NCBI GenBank assembly: GCA_030142905.1
Contig: JASJOG010000071.1
Location: 186,001-250,000, forward strand
Length of the DNA stretch: 64,000 bases
Source of the DNA: Heliopora coerulea
Lineage: Eukaryota > Cnidaria > Anthozoa > Scleralcyonacea > Helioporidae
Direction: 5' to 3'
Positions 41,598-51,784 of the stretch are shown here, one piece after another. Numbering within the stretch: the first letter of the stretch is position 1; every line of letters starts with the position of its first letter. The position numbers and the translations under genes are program-made. The notes beneath the pieces are model-generated. The model was not told where the DNA came from and did not search any database. It saw only the letters and a list, made by a program, of their open reading frames with translations.

Positions 41598-41762
41598 ATT
41601 TTACTTGAATTTGTTTAAAATTTGTTTGAAGTAGATTGTAAGTTAATTTTAAATACACTTGTGACAACTTGTAATAACTTTGAATAAATTTTAAATAGAC
41701 TTGTAATAAATTTTAAATACACTTACAATAAATTTTAAATAAAATTATAAAAAGATAAATAA
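41598..41762. repeat. AT-rich repeat block between arm genes (copy 2)
   Basis: Units of about 20 bp, TTGTAATAAATTTTAAATAG and variants, repeated about four times. Same place as 3300-3593 in copy 1 but a different sequence arrangement. Confidence 0.7.
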
Positions 41763-42287
41763 ATGAGTGAACAGAGTGACCAAAGTAAACAAACGGTGAA
41801 GCCGGACGAAGTGAACACTTCTGATAAACAGCCTTTGACTGATAAACAACCAAAGGTTTATAAAGTAACAGCAGTTGAAAAATCTGAAAGCAACAAAGCT
41901 GTTAAAGTAAAAGATCCAAGAAAAGTGGAATTGGGAAAAAGATTGGCAAAAATTTCAAGAGAAGCAAAAGAAAGAAAGGCAAGACAGCGAAGCGAAGTAG
42001 AAAATAAACAATCGCCCGAAGGAAACCGCGCAAGAGTCCGTTTTGCAAAAGAAATAACTGATTACATAGATTTTAGATATTTTATTGGCGGTGTGACGCT
42101 TGTTGCCACACTTGGAGGGTTATATTATTCATATAAAAGAGACAAAAGAGAAATCAAAGAAGAAAAAGACAGCCAAGCTTACAAGTTCATAAATAATGTA
42201 AAAGAAAAGAATGACGGTAGCACCTCCCAAGGTAGAGAAAAAAAACTGCAAAGCGGCCCACCAAGGTGTTCTATTGAAAACCTGTAA
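41763..42287 (+). CDS. Basic protein with one membrane segment (copy 2)
   Basis: 174 residues, intact; counterpart of 2797-3276. Conserved KVELGKRLAKISREAKERKA, then a hydrophobic segment (YFIGGVTLVATLGGLYYSY) and the C-terminal RCSIENL. The linkers carry GC-rich stretches (around 41,985-42,035 and 42,225-42,260) absent from copy 1. Starts after AGATAAATAA. Confidence 0.75.
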   Translation: MSEQSDQSKQTVKPDEVNTSDKQPLTDKQPKVYKVTAVEKSESNKAVKVKDPRKVELGKRLAKISREAKERKARQRSEVENKQSPEGNRARVRFAKEITDYIDFRYFIGGVTLVATLGGLYYSYKRDKREIKEEKDSQAYKFINNVKEKNDGSTSQGREKKLQSGPPRCSIENL

Positions 42288-42352
42288 GGAAGCAAACCGT
42301 GAAAGGGGCCTTACAGGTTTTTAATAAAAAAATTTTTTATGTATATAAATAA

Positions 42353-42586
42353 ATGACCGAAATGAATAGAAAAGAAGTTATGAATGAATTATATGATTCT
42401 ACACTAATTACATTGGGTGCTGTGGGAATTGGAATGATAACAAGAAGAGTATTTAGTGATGGTTTGTCAACTCCGGGTAGTTTAGTGCCTACTTTAAAAC
42501 TTACAGCAGCTGTAGGATTATCAACACTTGGAATTAAATATGCACAAGACAAAAAGTGGCTTCCTACGGATCCTTTCAAATCTTAG
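42353..42586 (+). CDS. Small membrane protein (copy 2)
   Basis: 77 residues, intact. MNRKEVMNELYDSTLITLGA begins a hydrophobic helix (LITLGAVGIGMI), a second follows (LTAAVGLSTLGIKY), and the end is WLPTDPFKS. The copy 1 version has one frameshift. The start follows TATATAAATAA. Function unknown; two-helix membrane proteins of this size are common in virus-like elements. Confidence 0.72.
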   Translation: MTEMNRKEVMNELYDSTLITLGAVGIGMITRRVFSDGLSTPGSLVPTLKLTAAVGLSTLGIKYAQDKKWLPTDPFKS

Positions 42587-42630
42587 AAAGCAAACAAAGT
42601 GGGCAAAATAAAAAAATTAAATAAAAATAA

Positions 42631-43047
42631 ATGGAAACAGTAATTGGAGGACTTTTTAATGCAGTTGCTTTTGCAGGTGCTGGATTTTTTTTTTTAAAAT
42701 TAAATCATTCTGGATATGAAAGAGAGATAAAAAGACATAATGAAGCAATGGAAAAACTGAGCGAAGTGAAGGAAAAATGGTAAGAAAAACAAGTGGAAAA
42801 AAAAGAAGAGATTGAAAAATTAAGACAGCAATTATCTGATGCAAATGCGGATATAAATCGAACAAACACAGCATTAAAAACTCTTGCGCATGTGAAAAGT
42901 TTAGAGCAAGAATACAGTGAAGCTGCAGAAAATGAACCAAAATTGGAGGATTACTATAAACCTTCAGATGAGATGAAAGAATATCAAAATGTTACTTTTT
43001 TTCTAGTTGGAATCTCAGGAAGCTACATAGTTTACAAATTTATATAA
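42631..43047 (+). pseudogene. Membrane-anchored coiled-coil protein (copy 2, one stop)
   Basis: 138 codons in one frame with TAA at 42,781-42,783 (a tyrosine codon in copy 1). Hydrophobic N-terminus (GGLFNAVAFAGAGFFF), coiled coil (EIEKLRQQLSDANADINRTN) and C-terminal hydrophobic segment (NVTFFLVGISGSYIVYKF). The ATG follows AATAAAAATAA. Confidence 0.72.
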
Positions 43048-43064
43048 CGGTATAAATAAAATAA

Positions 43065-43340
43065 ATGAACATTTTTGAATTTATTTTAGATTACTTTAAA
43101 AACGGAAAAATTGATAAAAAATATAATAATTGGTTAAAAGATGAAAATGTTTATAATTTATTTAAAATTGCCATTAAATATTATAATTTTCTATTTGATT
43201 ATTTAAATTTAAATGGTTTTAATTGTAATTGTATGGAAAACTTTAAAAATTTAATAAATTTGGAGATTAAATTATACAAGATTTACAAGATTCAGAAAAG
43301 AAAAATACCAACTTTTAACTTATTTATTTTTGTTTTTTAA
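43065..43340 (+). CDS. Hypothetical 91-residue protein present only in copy 2
   Basis: Rich in N, K, F, I and Y; begins MNIFEFILDYFKNGKIDKKY and contains CNCMENF. Preceded by ATAAATAAAATAAATG like all other genes here. In copy 1 the flanking genes are only 35 bp apart, so this gene was gained in copy 2 or lost in copy 1. Function unknown; a composition-only ORF cannot be ruled out. Confidence 0.5.
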   Translation: MNIFEFILDYFKNGKIDKKYNNWLKDENVYNLFKIAIKYYNFLFDYLNLNGFNCNCMENFKNLINLEIKLYKIYKIQKRKIPTFNLFIFVF

Positions 43341-43383
43341 GAAAAAAAATTTGTTCTTAAATAAAAAATAATATATAATAAAA

Positions 43384-43724
43384 ATGAACAATCAAAGTCA
43401 TTATACTATTAAACAATTGAGAGATATTGCAAAAGAAAAAAAAATAAAATATTATAAAACTTACAAAAAAAATGAGCTTGAAAACTACTGGGTTTGGAAA
43501 TTAGTAAACCTAATGAAAAGTTTGAAAAATATTGCAGAGAAAAAATGAAAAAACCAACACCAATAATTATTATAAACAGAGAAACAGGAGAAATTTTCAA
43601 TTTTAAAAGTCTTTATTCTGCCGCAAAAAATTTTAACCTAAATGCAGAAAGCATCAAGTACAGAATTAAAGCAAAAAAAGATTTGAAAATTAATGATCAG
43701 ACATTTTTGATTTTTGCCGAATAA
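43384..43724 (+). pseudogene. SAP/HeH plus NUMOD1-like DNA-binding protein (copy 2, frameshifted)
   Basis: N-terminal helix-extended-helix-like segment YTIKQLRDIAKEKKIKYYKT, then a frame change near 43,482-43,490, then ISKPNEKFEKYCREKMKK and the NUMOD1-like stretch IINRETGEIFNFKSLYSAAK with NAESIKYRI. Both halves match copy 1, whose break is elsewhere, so the ancestral gene was one reading frame of about 113 codons. It would bind DNA; its target is unknown. It lies two genes before the polymerase. Confidence 0.62.
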
Positions 43725-43766
43725 GCATTTTTCTCTTGAGGAAAAATTTGTATTAAATAAAAAACA

Positions 43767-44069
43767 ATGAATCAAGTAGTCTCAGAAAAAGTTGTTGAAA
43801 TATTTTTAAAACCAGAAAATTATGAAGATTATGATAAAGACCATTTATATTATATTTTTACTAATGAAATTTCTAAACTTTCAGGTGAAGGAGAATTATT
43901 ACCACATCATGAATTTACAATAAATTATGATGAAAAATTTTGCATTTTTAGTGATTTTGATATTGATTATGAAGCCAAAGAAAAAATTTATACCAATTAT
44001 AAAATTATTTTGAAGCCAAGACCAAAAAGATTAAATTTATTCATTAATATTTTAATATTTAATTATTGA
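43767..44069 (+). CDS. Small conserved Polinton protein, unknown function (copy 2)
   Basis: 100 residues, intact. Shares LLPHHEFTINYDEKFCIF and the surrounding 60 residues with copy 1 (1340-1624). Basic C-terminus (KPRPKRLNLF). Start follows AATAAAAAACAATG. No family recognised. Confidence 0.7.
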   Translation: MNQVVSEKVVEIFLKPENYEDYDKDHLYYIFTNEISKLSGEGELLPHHEFTINYDEKFCIFSDFDIDYEAKEKIYTNYKIILKPRPKRLNLFINILIFNY

Positions 44070-44169
44070 AGACCTTCAGTGTGTGGTTAGGAATAAAAAT
44101 CAGATGATTTTTATTCTTTTTTTTTGCATCATATTGCATTTAAAGAAAAAATAAACATATAAATAAAGA

Positions 44170-47100
44170 ATGAATACAACAAAAAATTTATTGGACACAG
44201 ATGTCCCTAATATTAATACACCTTTATTAAAACCAAAAAATGTTTATAAAAGGGGTAATCTACTTGATACACCAAATCCTGGTTATGATTTTAAAACCAT
44301 ATTGGTGCCAACAAAATACGTTTCAAAAATTAAAAGTTTGATTGAAAGTTCTAAAGAAAAGCAAATAATTTATTTAACGAGTCTAAAGAAGTACTTAATT
44401 TATTTGATAAATATAGAAATAATGTAAACAAAGGAACCGAAAAAATAAGAAATTGGTATAATCATTTAAAAGAAAATGTTTTAAATATATTTAACAAAAT
44501 ACAGGAAAAATCGCAAATGGTTGAACCAAAGTTTAAATTGGATAAAGAAGCTTTGAAAGTAACAAAAAGATATGAAATGGATTTGGAAGAAGCCGGATTA
44601 TCTTTATATGACCCTTTGAGCCTGTTGGAAAAAATAAAACCATTGGTAATAAAAAAATTTAAAAAATATCCAAGTACAAAACAACAAATAACTCTTGTAT
44701 GTTTAATGAAAAAAGCAAATCCAGCAACTGGAGAAGAAACTACAGATAAAGCACATTTTCATAGTTAATATGAAGAAATTTTTGATGGAAACAATTTTGA
44801 TGAAATATATGAAAAAATGAAAGATAAAATTATTAAAAGTTTTGAAGAATATTTAAGAAATTCAATTTTATGGAAATTTTATAAAAGTTTAAAAATAATT
44901 CTTAATATTAATAAAATTAAACGATTACTTGCATCATCTTATATTCCTACTCCAAAATTTTTAAAAAATAAAAATGCAATTATTAATCCACAAAATGATG
45001 ACCAAAAATGTTTATTGTGGTGTGTTGCAATAAGTGAACTTTTGAAAACTAATCCTAATTTGATAAGTCCTGGAAGAATTACAAAAATTTTAAAAAAGAA
45101 AGCTGAGAGTTTTAATACAAAAGGTATGGAATTCCCGTGTGGATTTACAGATATTGATAAATTTGAAAAAAATAATAACATTGCAATTAATTTATTTGGT
45201 TATAATGAAGAAAAAAGGTTTGGAAATAAAAAGCACGAAATTTTTCCTTTGAGGGTGAGTAAATTAGACTTGGAACAAATTAACACACATGTGGATACAC
45301 ATGAGGACACGCATGTGAACACACATGTGAATACACATGTGAATACACATGTGAACATATTGTTAATAACTAATGAAAATGGTGATAAACATTATTGTTT
45401 AATTAAAAATATGAGCAGATTATTTTCAAACCAAGTCAATAAAAGCAAAGAAAAAATACTTATTTGTAATTATTGTTTACAAAATTTTAGAAATGAAAAA
45501 ACTCTTAAAAATCATTTAGAATATTGTTCAAAATATAAATGTGGAAAAACTGTTTATCCTAATAAAGGAGAAAAATTAAAGTTTAAAAATTATGAAAGAA
45601 TGCACAATGTGCCGTTTGTAATTTATGCAGATTTTGAATGCAATTTAAAATATGAGGATAAAAATATTGGTAATAATACAAAACAATTTCAAAAACATGA
45701 ACCGTCTGGATATTGTTATTTGATAAAATGTTTTGATGATAATTTATTTAAACCAAAATTAGTAATACACAGTAAAAAGGACAATTCTGATGAAGACGTT
45801 TCTTTAAAATTTGTAGAAAGTTTAGAAAACAATATTAAAAAAATACATGAGCAATTTAAATTTCCAAAAAAGATAATATTAAGAGAAAAGGATAAAAAAG
45901 ATTTTGAAAAAGTTAAGAAATGTTATGCATGTGATAAAAAATTTGAAAAAGATGATAAAGTTAAAGACCATTGCCATTATACTGGAAAATATCGAGGTGC
46001 TGCTAGTATTAGTTGTAATTGAAAAATGAAAAAACCTAAATTTGTTCCAGTTATATTTCACAATTTACAAAATTATAATAGTCATTTGTTTATAAAAAAT
46101 CTAGGTGTTTCAGAAGGTGAAATTAATTGTATACCCAACACTGAGGAGAAATATATTTCATTCACAAAAGAGATTATTGTTGATAAATTTGAATCTAAAA
46201 AAATAATTACAGAAAAACAATTTCAAAGTAAATGTAAAGAAAACATTATTGAATATGAGGAATTTAATAATGAAAAAGGTGAAATAGAGTATAAAATCAA
46301 AGAAATGATTAATGTTAAAAAACAAATTAGATTTATTGACAGTTTTAAGTTTATGCAAAGTAGTTTAGGAAACTTGGTTAAAAATTTAGATAAAAATGAA
46401 CTAAATATTATGAAAAGAATTTACAAAAATGAAGAGGAAAGAGAATTATTAACTAGAAAAGGTGTGTTTCCATATGATTGGTTTGATAATATTGAAAAAT
46501 TAAAAGAAGTAAAATTACCTGATATTAAGGAATTTTATTCAAAATTAAATGATGAAAATATAAGCGAAGTAGATTATGAACATGCGCAAAATGTTTGGAA
46601 AAAATTTAATATTAAAAATATGAAAGAATATCATGACTTATATTTGAAAACTGATGTGATACTTTTGGCAGATGTTTTTGAAAATTTTAGAAAAGTTTGT
46701 AAAGAAAATTATAAATTAGACCTCGCTTGGTATTATACTTCTCCAGGGCTTGCTTGGGATGCAATGTTAAAAATGACTGGAGTTGAATTGGACTTATTAT
46801 CCGATCCACAAATGTACCTTATGATTGAAAATGGAATTAGAGGGGGAATTTCAACAATTACAAAGCGATATGCAAAAGCTAATAATCCTTATATGGGCTC
46901 AAAGTATAATCCTGAAGAATATAATGTATATCTTACTTATTTAGACGCGAATAATTGATACGGATGGGCTATCAGTAAAAAACTTCCTGTGAGAGATTTT
47001 AAATGGATGAATGAGAAAGAATTACAAAATTGGGAAAAATTTCCTTGTATATTAGAAGTTAACTTGGAATATCCTGAGGAGTTGCATGATTTACATAATG

Positions 47101-48178
47101 AATACCCGCTAGCACCAGAAAGATTAAAAGTTGACACAGTTGAAAAATTAATACCAAATTTGAATAATAAAGAAAAATATGTTTTACATAGTGAAAACTT
47201 GAAATTATATGAAAAATTATGATTAAAAATTAGTGGAATTTATAAAGGTATTAAATTTTATGAAGAAGATTTTATGAAAAAATATATTGATTTAAACACA
47301 AAACTGAGAACAGAAGCAAAAAATGAATTTGAAAAAGACTTTTTCAAACTTATGAATAATTCTGTGTTTGGAAAAACTATGGAGAATGTTAGAAACAGAG
47401 TTGATATACAATTAGTTAACAAAGAAGAAAAAGCATTAAAATTATTTTCAAAAACTAATTTTAACAAAAGAACAATATTTTCTGAAAATTTAATTGCTGT
47501 GCATATGCATAAGAAAAAATTAAGCTAGATAAACCTATATATTTAGGAATGAGTATATTAGATTTATCAAAGACTTTAATGTATGATTTTCATTACAATT
47601 ATATTAAATTAAAATATGGTGAAAATGCGCGGTTGTTATTTACAGATACTGACAGTTTAATGTATGAAATTAAAACTGAAGATTTTTATAAAGATATAAC
47701 CCCAGATGTTGAAAAAATGTTTGACACAAGTAATTATCCAAAAGAATATGAAAGCGGAATTAAAACCGGTTTAAACAAAAAAGTAATTGGAATGATGAAA
47801 GATGAGTGCAGTGGTAAACAAATAGAAGAATTTGTAGGGCTGAGAGCAAAATTATATTCTTATAAAATAGATGAAAAAGACAACTCACCAAAGGTGTCAA
47901 AAGGATGTAAAGTTGTTAAGAAAAATGTTATTGAAAAAAATATAACATTTCAAAATTATAAAGATTGCTTATTTACTGAAGAAGAACAAATTAGAAAAAT
48001 GAATTTAATAAGACACCGAAATCATGAATTGTATACTGAGAGTGTTGAAAAAATTGCATTGTCAGCAAAAGATGATAAAAGAATAATACTTGAAAATAAA
48101 ATTGATACATTGGCATATGGTCATTACATGAATGAAATGATTGACAGTTATGAGAATATATTTGGATTTAAACCGTAA
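44170..48178 (+). pseudogene. Protein-primed DNA polymerase B, full length but broken (copy 2)
   Basis: About 1,336 codons. In order: a conserved N-terminal block (KCLLWC); NTHV repeats (45,278-45,357); C2H2-like finger (CNYCLQNF...HLEYC); exonuclease I IYADFECNL; a CxxC...HCH...C zinc site (45,922-46,018); exonuclease II FHNLQNYNSHLF, where an aspartate is usual at the second N; exonuclease III YHDLYLKTDVILLADVF; motif A at YLDANN (46,937); motif B FFKLMNNSVFGKT; motif C FTDTDSLM. It replicates the element from a protein primer. Breaks: frameshift between 44,350 and 44,517; TAA 44,766; TGA 46,020, 46,956 (inside motif A) and 47,220; frameshift near 47,515. Confidence 0.93.
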
Positions 48179-48218
48179 AATACTTTATCAGCTAGGTTGT
48201 TTCCTTAAAATTCTGTCA

Positions 48219-48634
48219 AAAAAGGTAATTCCCCCACCTGTCGTTGAGGGGTTTTCCCCACATTCCATACATTCCAGATCTCCCTAACAATGGAGCAAAC
48301 TAAAAATAGTTTTTTTGTTGACATCGAGCTGTTTAAGTTGACATCGAGTTAGACTGGTTGTTAGGGAGATTAGGAATGTTTGGAATGTTTGGAATGTTTG
48401 GAATGTTATGGTTATTCCCCAAAGACACTTTGAAAAATTTTGACCCGTTTTTAAAATGTGTTGAAATTCTTGGTAACATAATTAAATTCATGAAAGCGAC
48501 CGGAAGTTAAGTAAGCGAAACCGAAAGTGACGCCGTCAATAAAAAGGATTTTCCCCAACGACACTGAAAAATTTTGACCCATTTTGAAAATGTGTTGAAA
48601 AAGGTGTGACAGAATCCGGACATTACAGACTACT
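48219..48634. repeat. Polinton copy 2 right terminal inverted repeat
   Basis: Complement of the left repeat; begins AAAAAGGTAATTCCCCCACC 40 bp after the polymerase stop and ends CATTACAGACTACT. Four AACATTCC-type units here against three at the left. Confidence 0.93.
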
Positions 48635-49008
48635 CATATTGGTGTTTCCATGTTGTTGGAAACATTTTTGTTAGGGTTTTGTCCGGGTGTCCTTAAATAT
48701 TTTTTAATGATTTTGTGAAGGAAGTGAGAAGGAAAACAATTACGTTTGGAAATTTCTGACAGTTTGTTGATATCTTTGTTAAAGCCGCGTTAGTGTTGTT
48801 AATTTTGGATGGTCTGTCAACAAAAGTGCAAATTAGGCCTGTTTTGTTGTTTAACGGCGCGAAACTGAAAAAATTTGTTAAAATGTCCAGTATGGGATTT
48901 TTTGTGAAAGGCAGAGGTGACACAAGCGTTGGACAAATTTTCGTTCAGGAAATAACTTTAAGAAGAACCAAGACTTCGAAGTTTTTAAAAAATACTTCAA
49001 TGCTAACG

Positions 49009-49037
49009 TTTCGTTACACAACCAGTAACATCATCAG
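49009..49037 (-). ncRNA. Hammerhead-like ribozyme core, minus strand
   Basis: The minus strand reads CTGATGA, then stem II (GTTAC...GTAAC, 5 bp), then GAAAC. This fits the conserved hammerhead core. Stems I and III and the cleavage site were not established. Confidence 0.5.
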
Positions 49038-49105
49038 GGCGATATGATTACAACAATAATTTCTCGGCTTAAATAACGAAAAATTATTTCTGTAATCATA
49101 TCGCT

Positions 49106-49135
49106 CTGATGATGTTACTGGTTATGTAACGAAAC
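49106..49135 (+). ncRNA. Hammerhead-like ribozyme core, plus strand
   Basis: CTGATGA, stem II GTTAC...GTAAC, then GAAAC: the inverted partner of 49,009-49,037. The two lie in a foldback with about 40-base near-perfect arms and weaker similarity further out. Confidence 0.5.
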
Positions 49136-49975
49136 GTTAGTATTAATGTATTTTTAACAACCTTAATGTCATGGTTTTTGTTAAAATTATTTTCTGAGTA
49201 CTAATTTTCAATACGCAATTGAGATTCCGCCTGGTACTTCGGTTGCCGAAGTTGGACGAATTATCCACTAAAACATCAAGGAAGAGGAGTTTCCCATTTA
49301 ATTGTTTTTCACGAGTGAGTTTTATGTTGGGATGTTGAGCGTTGATGTAATCGAAGAATGGCATTGCGTCGTGTTTGTTGTCCAGTAAACGGAAAATGTC
49401 ATCGACATATCTTCGGTAAATTAAAATTTTGGAATCTTTGTAGTTTTCAAGCCGGGATTTTTCATGATGTCCCATAAGAAGATCAGCTAAAATAGGAGCA
49501 AGAAGAGAACCCATAGCGACCCCATCAATTCGGTCATAAATTAAATCATTAAACAAGAAGTGGTATTGAGTAGTTACAAACGAAAATAGCATTTTAAGGT
49601 CAGTTCTGTTAATAGGAAAGTTAGGATTATGTTTAAAAAAAGTAATAATCTAGGTGCTTATAATTTCGTTAAGAGGAATGTTCGTGAAAAGGTTTTGTAC
49701 ATCGAAAGATATGAGATACTTGTTGCGTGCGTCGATATTCCGAATTTCTCGAACGAAAGAGAAAGAATCTTGTGTCGGGTATTTGTTGGAAATATGGGGG
49801 CATAGGAAAGAACTTAGTATTAGGCTAGTTTGCAATTATATGCCCCTATCTAGGATACAATCGGTCTGAAAGGAGGTGGTGTGTTTCTTTCTCTTTGTTT
49901 ATGCAATTTGGGAAGGCCATAGAACCTGGCCAGCCGTAGGCCTTTGGGATCGATGTCTCTACCAATAGTAAAAAC

Positions 49976-50382
49976 CACTTTACACCAAACTGCTTTAAAA
50001 TTGTAGATTCAGCCAAAAACACTTACACACTCAAATTGAAAGAAACTATTTACATCTAAAATAGAAAACCAGAATTAAGCACAAAAATTTAACACATCAA
50101 CACCTTCCTCTGTTCATAATTATCGTATCTTACCGCCTATTTTAGTCTTCACAAAACATATTGTCGTTGTAATTAATCATCTTAGTATATCGTTACTGTA
50201 AATAGTTAAGTTATTCATTCTTTAATTCCTATTTAAAGCCTTACAAACATCACTCTGTAAACTGAAGATGGCATTAGTCTTGCCGAAACATGTCATTATA
50301 AAGTATTCTCGTGTTTTTGAAATTTATAACTGTCGTTTTGCTAACAAGAAATTTTGGAAATATGAAATTAAATTTGGGTAAG
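49976..50382. other. Unassigned stretch upstream of the Penelope RT
   Basis: AT-rich, no open frame of note; holds the weak hammerhead-like motif at 50,262. Probably Penelope-derived. Confidence 0.3.
50262..50289 (+). ncRNA. Possible hammerhead-like core beyond the Penelope RT
   Basis: CTGAAGA, a weak stem II (GGC...GCC around ATTAGTCTT), GAAAC, followed by ATGTC. It fits CUGANGA...GAAA, with a shorter stem than the others. Sequences like this often mark Penelope-like element ends. Confidence 0.35.
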
Positions 50383-50945
50383 TACGTCTAGTTAAATCTA
50401 ATTAGGTGTCGGTAGACCTAAGTACGTCAAAGTAGGTCTAGGTTGCCCCAAGTAGTTCTAAGTACGCTTAGTACATTTAGGTTGGTTTAACTATGTCTAA
50501 ATAGGTCTACTTAGACATAAGTGGATCTAAATAGGCCTGAGAAGACCTGGGTAGGCCTAGATAAGTTTGAGTACATCTAATACGTCTAAGGCCTAAGTAG
50601 ATTGAAATAGGCCTAAATACGACTTGGCACGTTAAATTAGTTCTAAGTAGGTCAAAATAGTTCTATGTAGAGCCAAGTGGGTCTAAGTTACTTCAAAGGC
50701 ATAGCTAATTGTGACATATACACAAGGGCACTACCAGGGCACCATGCCAAAACATGGATCGTGCTACGCAAAAGCAAAGCCTTGTAAACTGGATTAAGTA
50801 AGTTTAAGTAGGCCCCAGCGGACCTAAGTGGGCCTACGCAAGTCTGAGTAGCTCTAAACAGACCTCAGTAGGTCCAAGTTTGTCTACAAAGGTCGAAGCC
50901 GGCCTAAATAGGTCCAGCTAGGCCTGTTTAGCTTTAAATACGTAT
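50383..50945. repeat. Degenerate minisatellite, unit about AAGTAGGTCTA
   Basis: Dozens of imperfect copies of an 10-11 bp unit (AAGTAGGTCTA, AAATAGGCCTA, AAGTACGTCTA and variants), with an interruption near 50,695-50,790. Confidence 0.8.
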
Positions 50946-51178
50946 ACGTAAACGGGGGCGGATCAAGAATTTTCTGTGACAAAGTTTCAAGTGCCAAAGA
51001 CACAATATATCTATGGGTGTCTGGGACTTGCTTTTCGGGAAAATTTTTGATTTTGAAAAGTCGAGGAACATGTTATTCTACATTTTGGAAGGACAACTTT
51101 TTGGAAAAAAAAATGATTGTTGGATAGGTAAATCTCTCAGTAACTAATGCAAATAAGTTATAATGGCAAAATAGAGAG

Positions 51179-51620
51179 GGTGGACAAATAGAAGTGGCCA
51201 TCATAAGAAATATAGTCAATTTGGCATAACTGTCAAAGGATGAACAGAAATTAACGAAAAACCATATGTATTTAGAATGCCTTTTTCGAGATCTGATTGA
51301 AAAGCTTCTGAAATGCTAATTTTAAGCGCCTGCGTAGAACATATCAATTTTTAAGATTTTTGATGATAATGTGTTATTCAAAACATGGTGCATTTTCTCC
51401 TATTTCTTACAAATTAGATAACAGGAAATTGTCTATAAAATCACCTAAATATCATGCATCCCACAATATTTAGTTGATAACTTAAGTCCAAAACATTAGC
51501 CGAGAAGGTAATTTCAAGCGCAATTTTAAACGTTTTCATTGGGACTTTTTGTGGAAGTAATATGGCTAGTAAGGGACTTAAAAAAAACCGGCACTGAGAG
51601 GGCTGAGGTAATAATTGAAA
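51179..51620 (+). repeat. 440-bp direct repeat, copy A
   Basis: Starts GTGGCCATCATAAGAAATAT and shares most of its length with 52,101-52,535, including ACATGGTGCATTTTCTCCTA versus ACATGGTTCATTTTCTCCTA and TTTCTTACAAATTAGAT. Non-coding. Confidence 0.82.
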
Positions 51621-51784
51621 AGAATTATTTCCCAGGTCGGGGTGTGTGGGTTATTTTATGTTTTGACCCAAGTCATGCGGCAAAGCCGAAAGTCACCAAA
51701 ATCGAATATAGTTACGCATCTAGGAAAGGAAAATCAAACTCGGTTTCGTCAGGAAAATCTTACTGGGTTCTAGGACCTGGTTGA

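Larger units (their letters stand above)
30379..48634. mobile_element. Polinton/Maverick copy 2, full length (18.3 kb)
   Basis: Bounded by inverted repeats of about 410 bp that both end in AGTAGTCTGTAATGTCCGGA. All genes of copy 1 have counterparts, in mirror orientation, plus one extra small gene (43,065). Most genes carry one or two breaks; integrase and several small genes are open. The six bases outside each end do not match (AGAGAT left, CATATT right), although CATATT also occurs at 30,359-30,364, 14 bp further out on the left. It sits within or beside Gypsy-A. Confidence 0.95.
48657..49975 (-). pseudogene. Penelope-like element, reverse transcriptase fragments
   Basis: The minus strand reads GLRLARFYGLPKLHK (near 49,930), SFDVQNLFTNIPLNEII (near 49,670), YDRIDGVAMGSLLAPILADL and the catalytic YRRYVDDIFRLLDNKHDA (49,390-49,560), then LLFLDVLVDN. 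These are Penelope RT motifs. A second stretch at 48,700-48,930 (LTNFFSFAPLNNKTGLICTF) is the region normally found after FLDV. Between them lies a foldback with two hammerhead-like cores (48,998-49,142). Several stops. No GIY-YIG endonuclease seen. It begins about 20 bp from the end of Polinton copy 2. Confidence 0.82.

Noticed and set aside
46020..47222. TGA read as an amino acid in the Polinton polymerase
   Set aside because: Other genes end at TGA normally (for example the ATPase), and TAA/TAG stops also interrupt frames, so decay is simpler.
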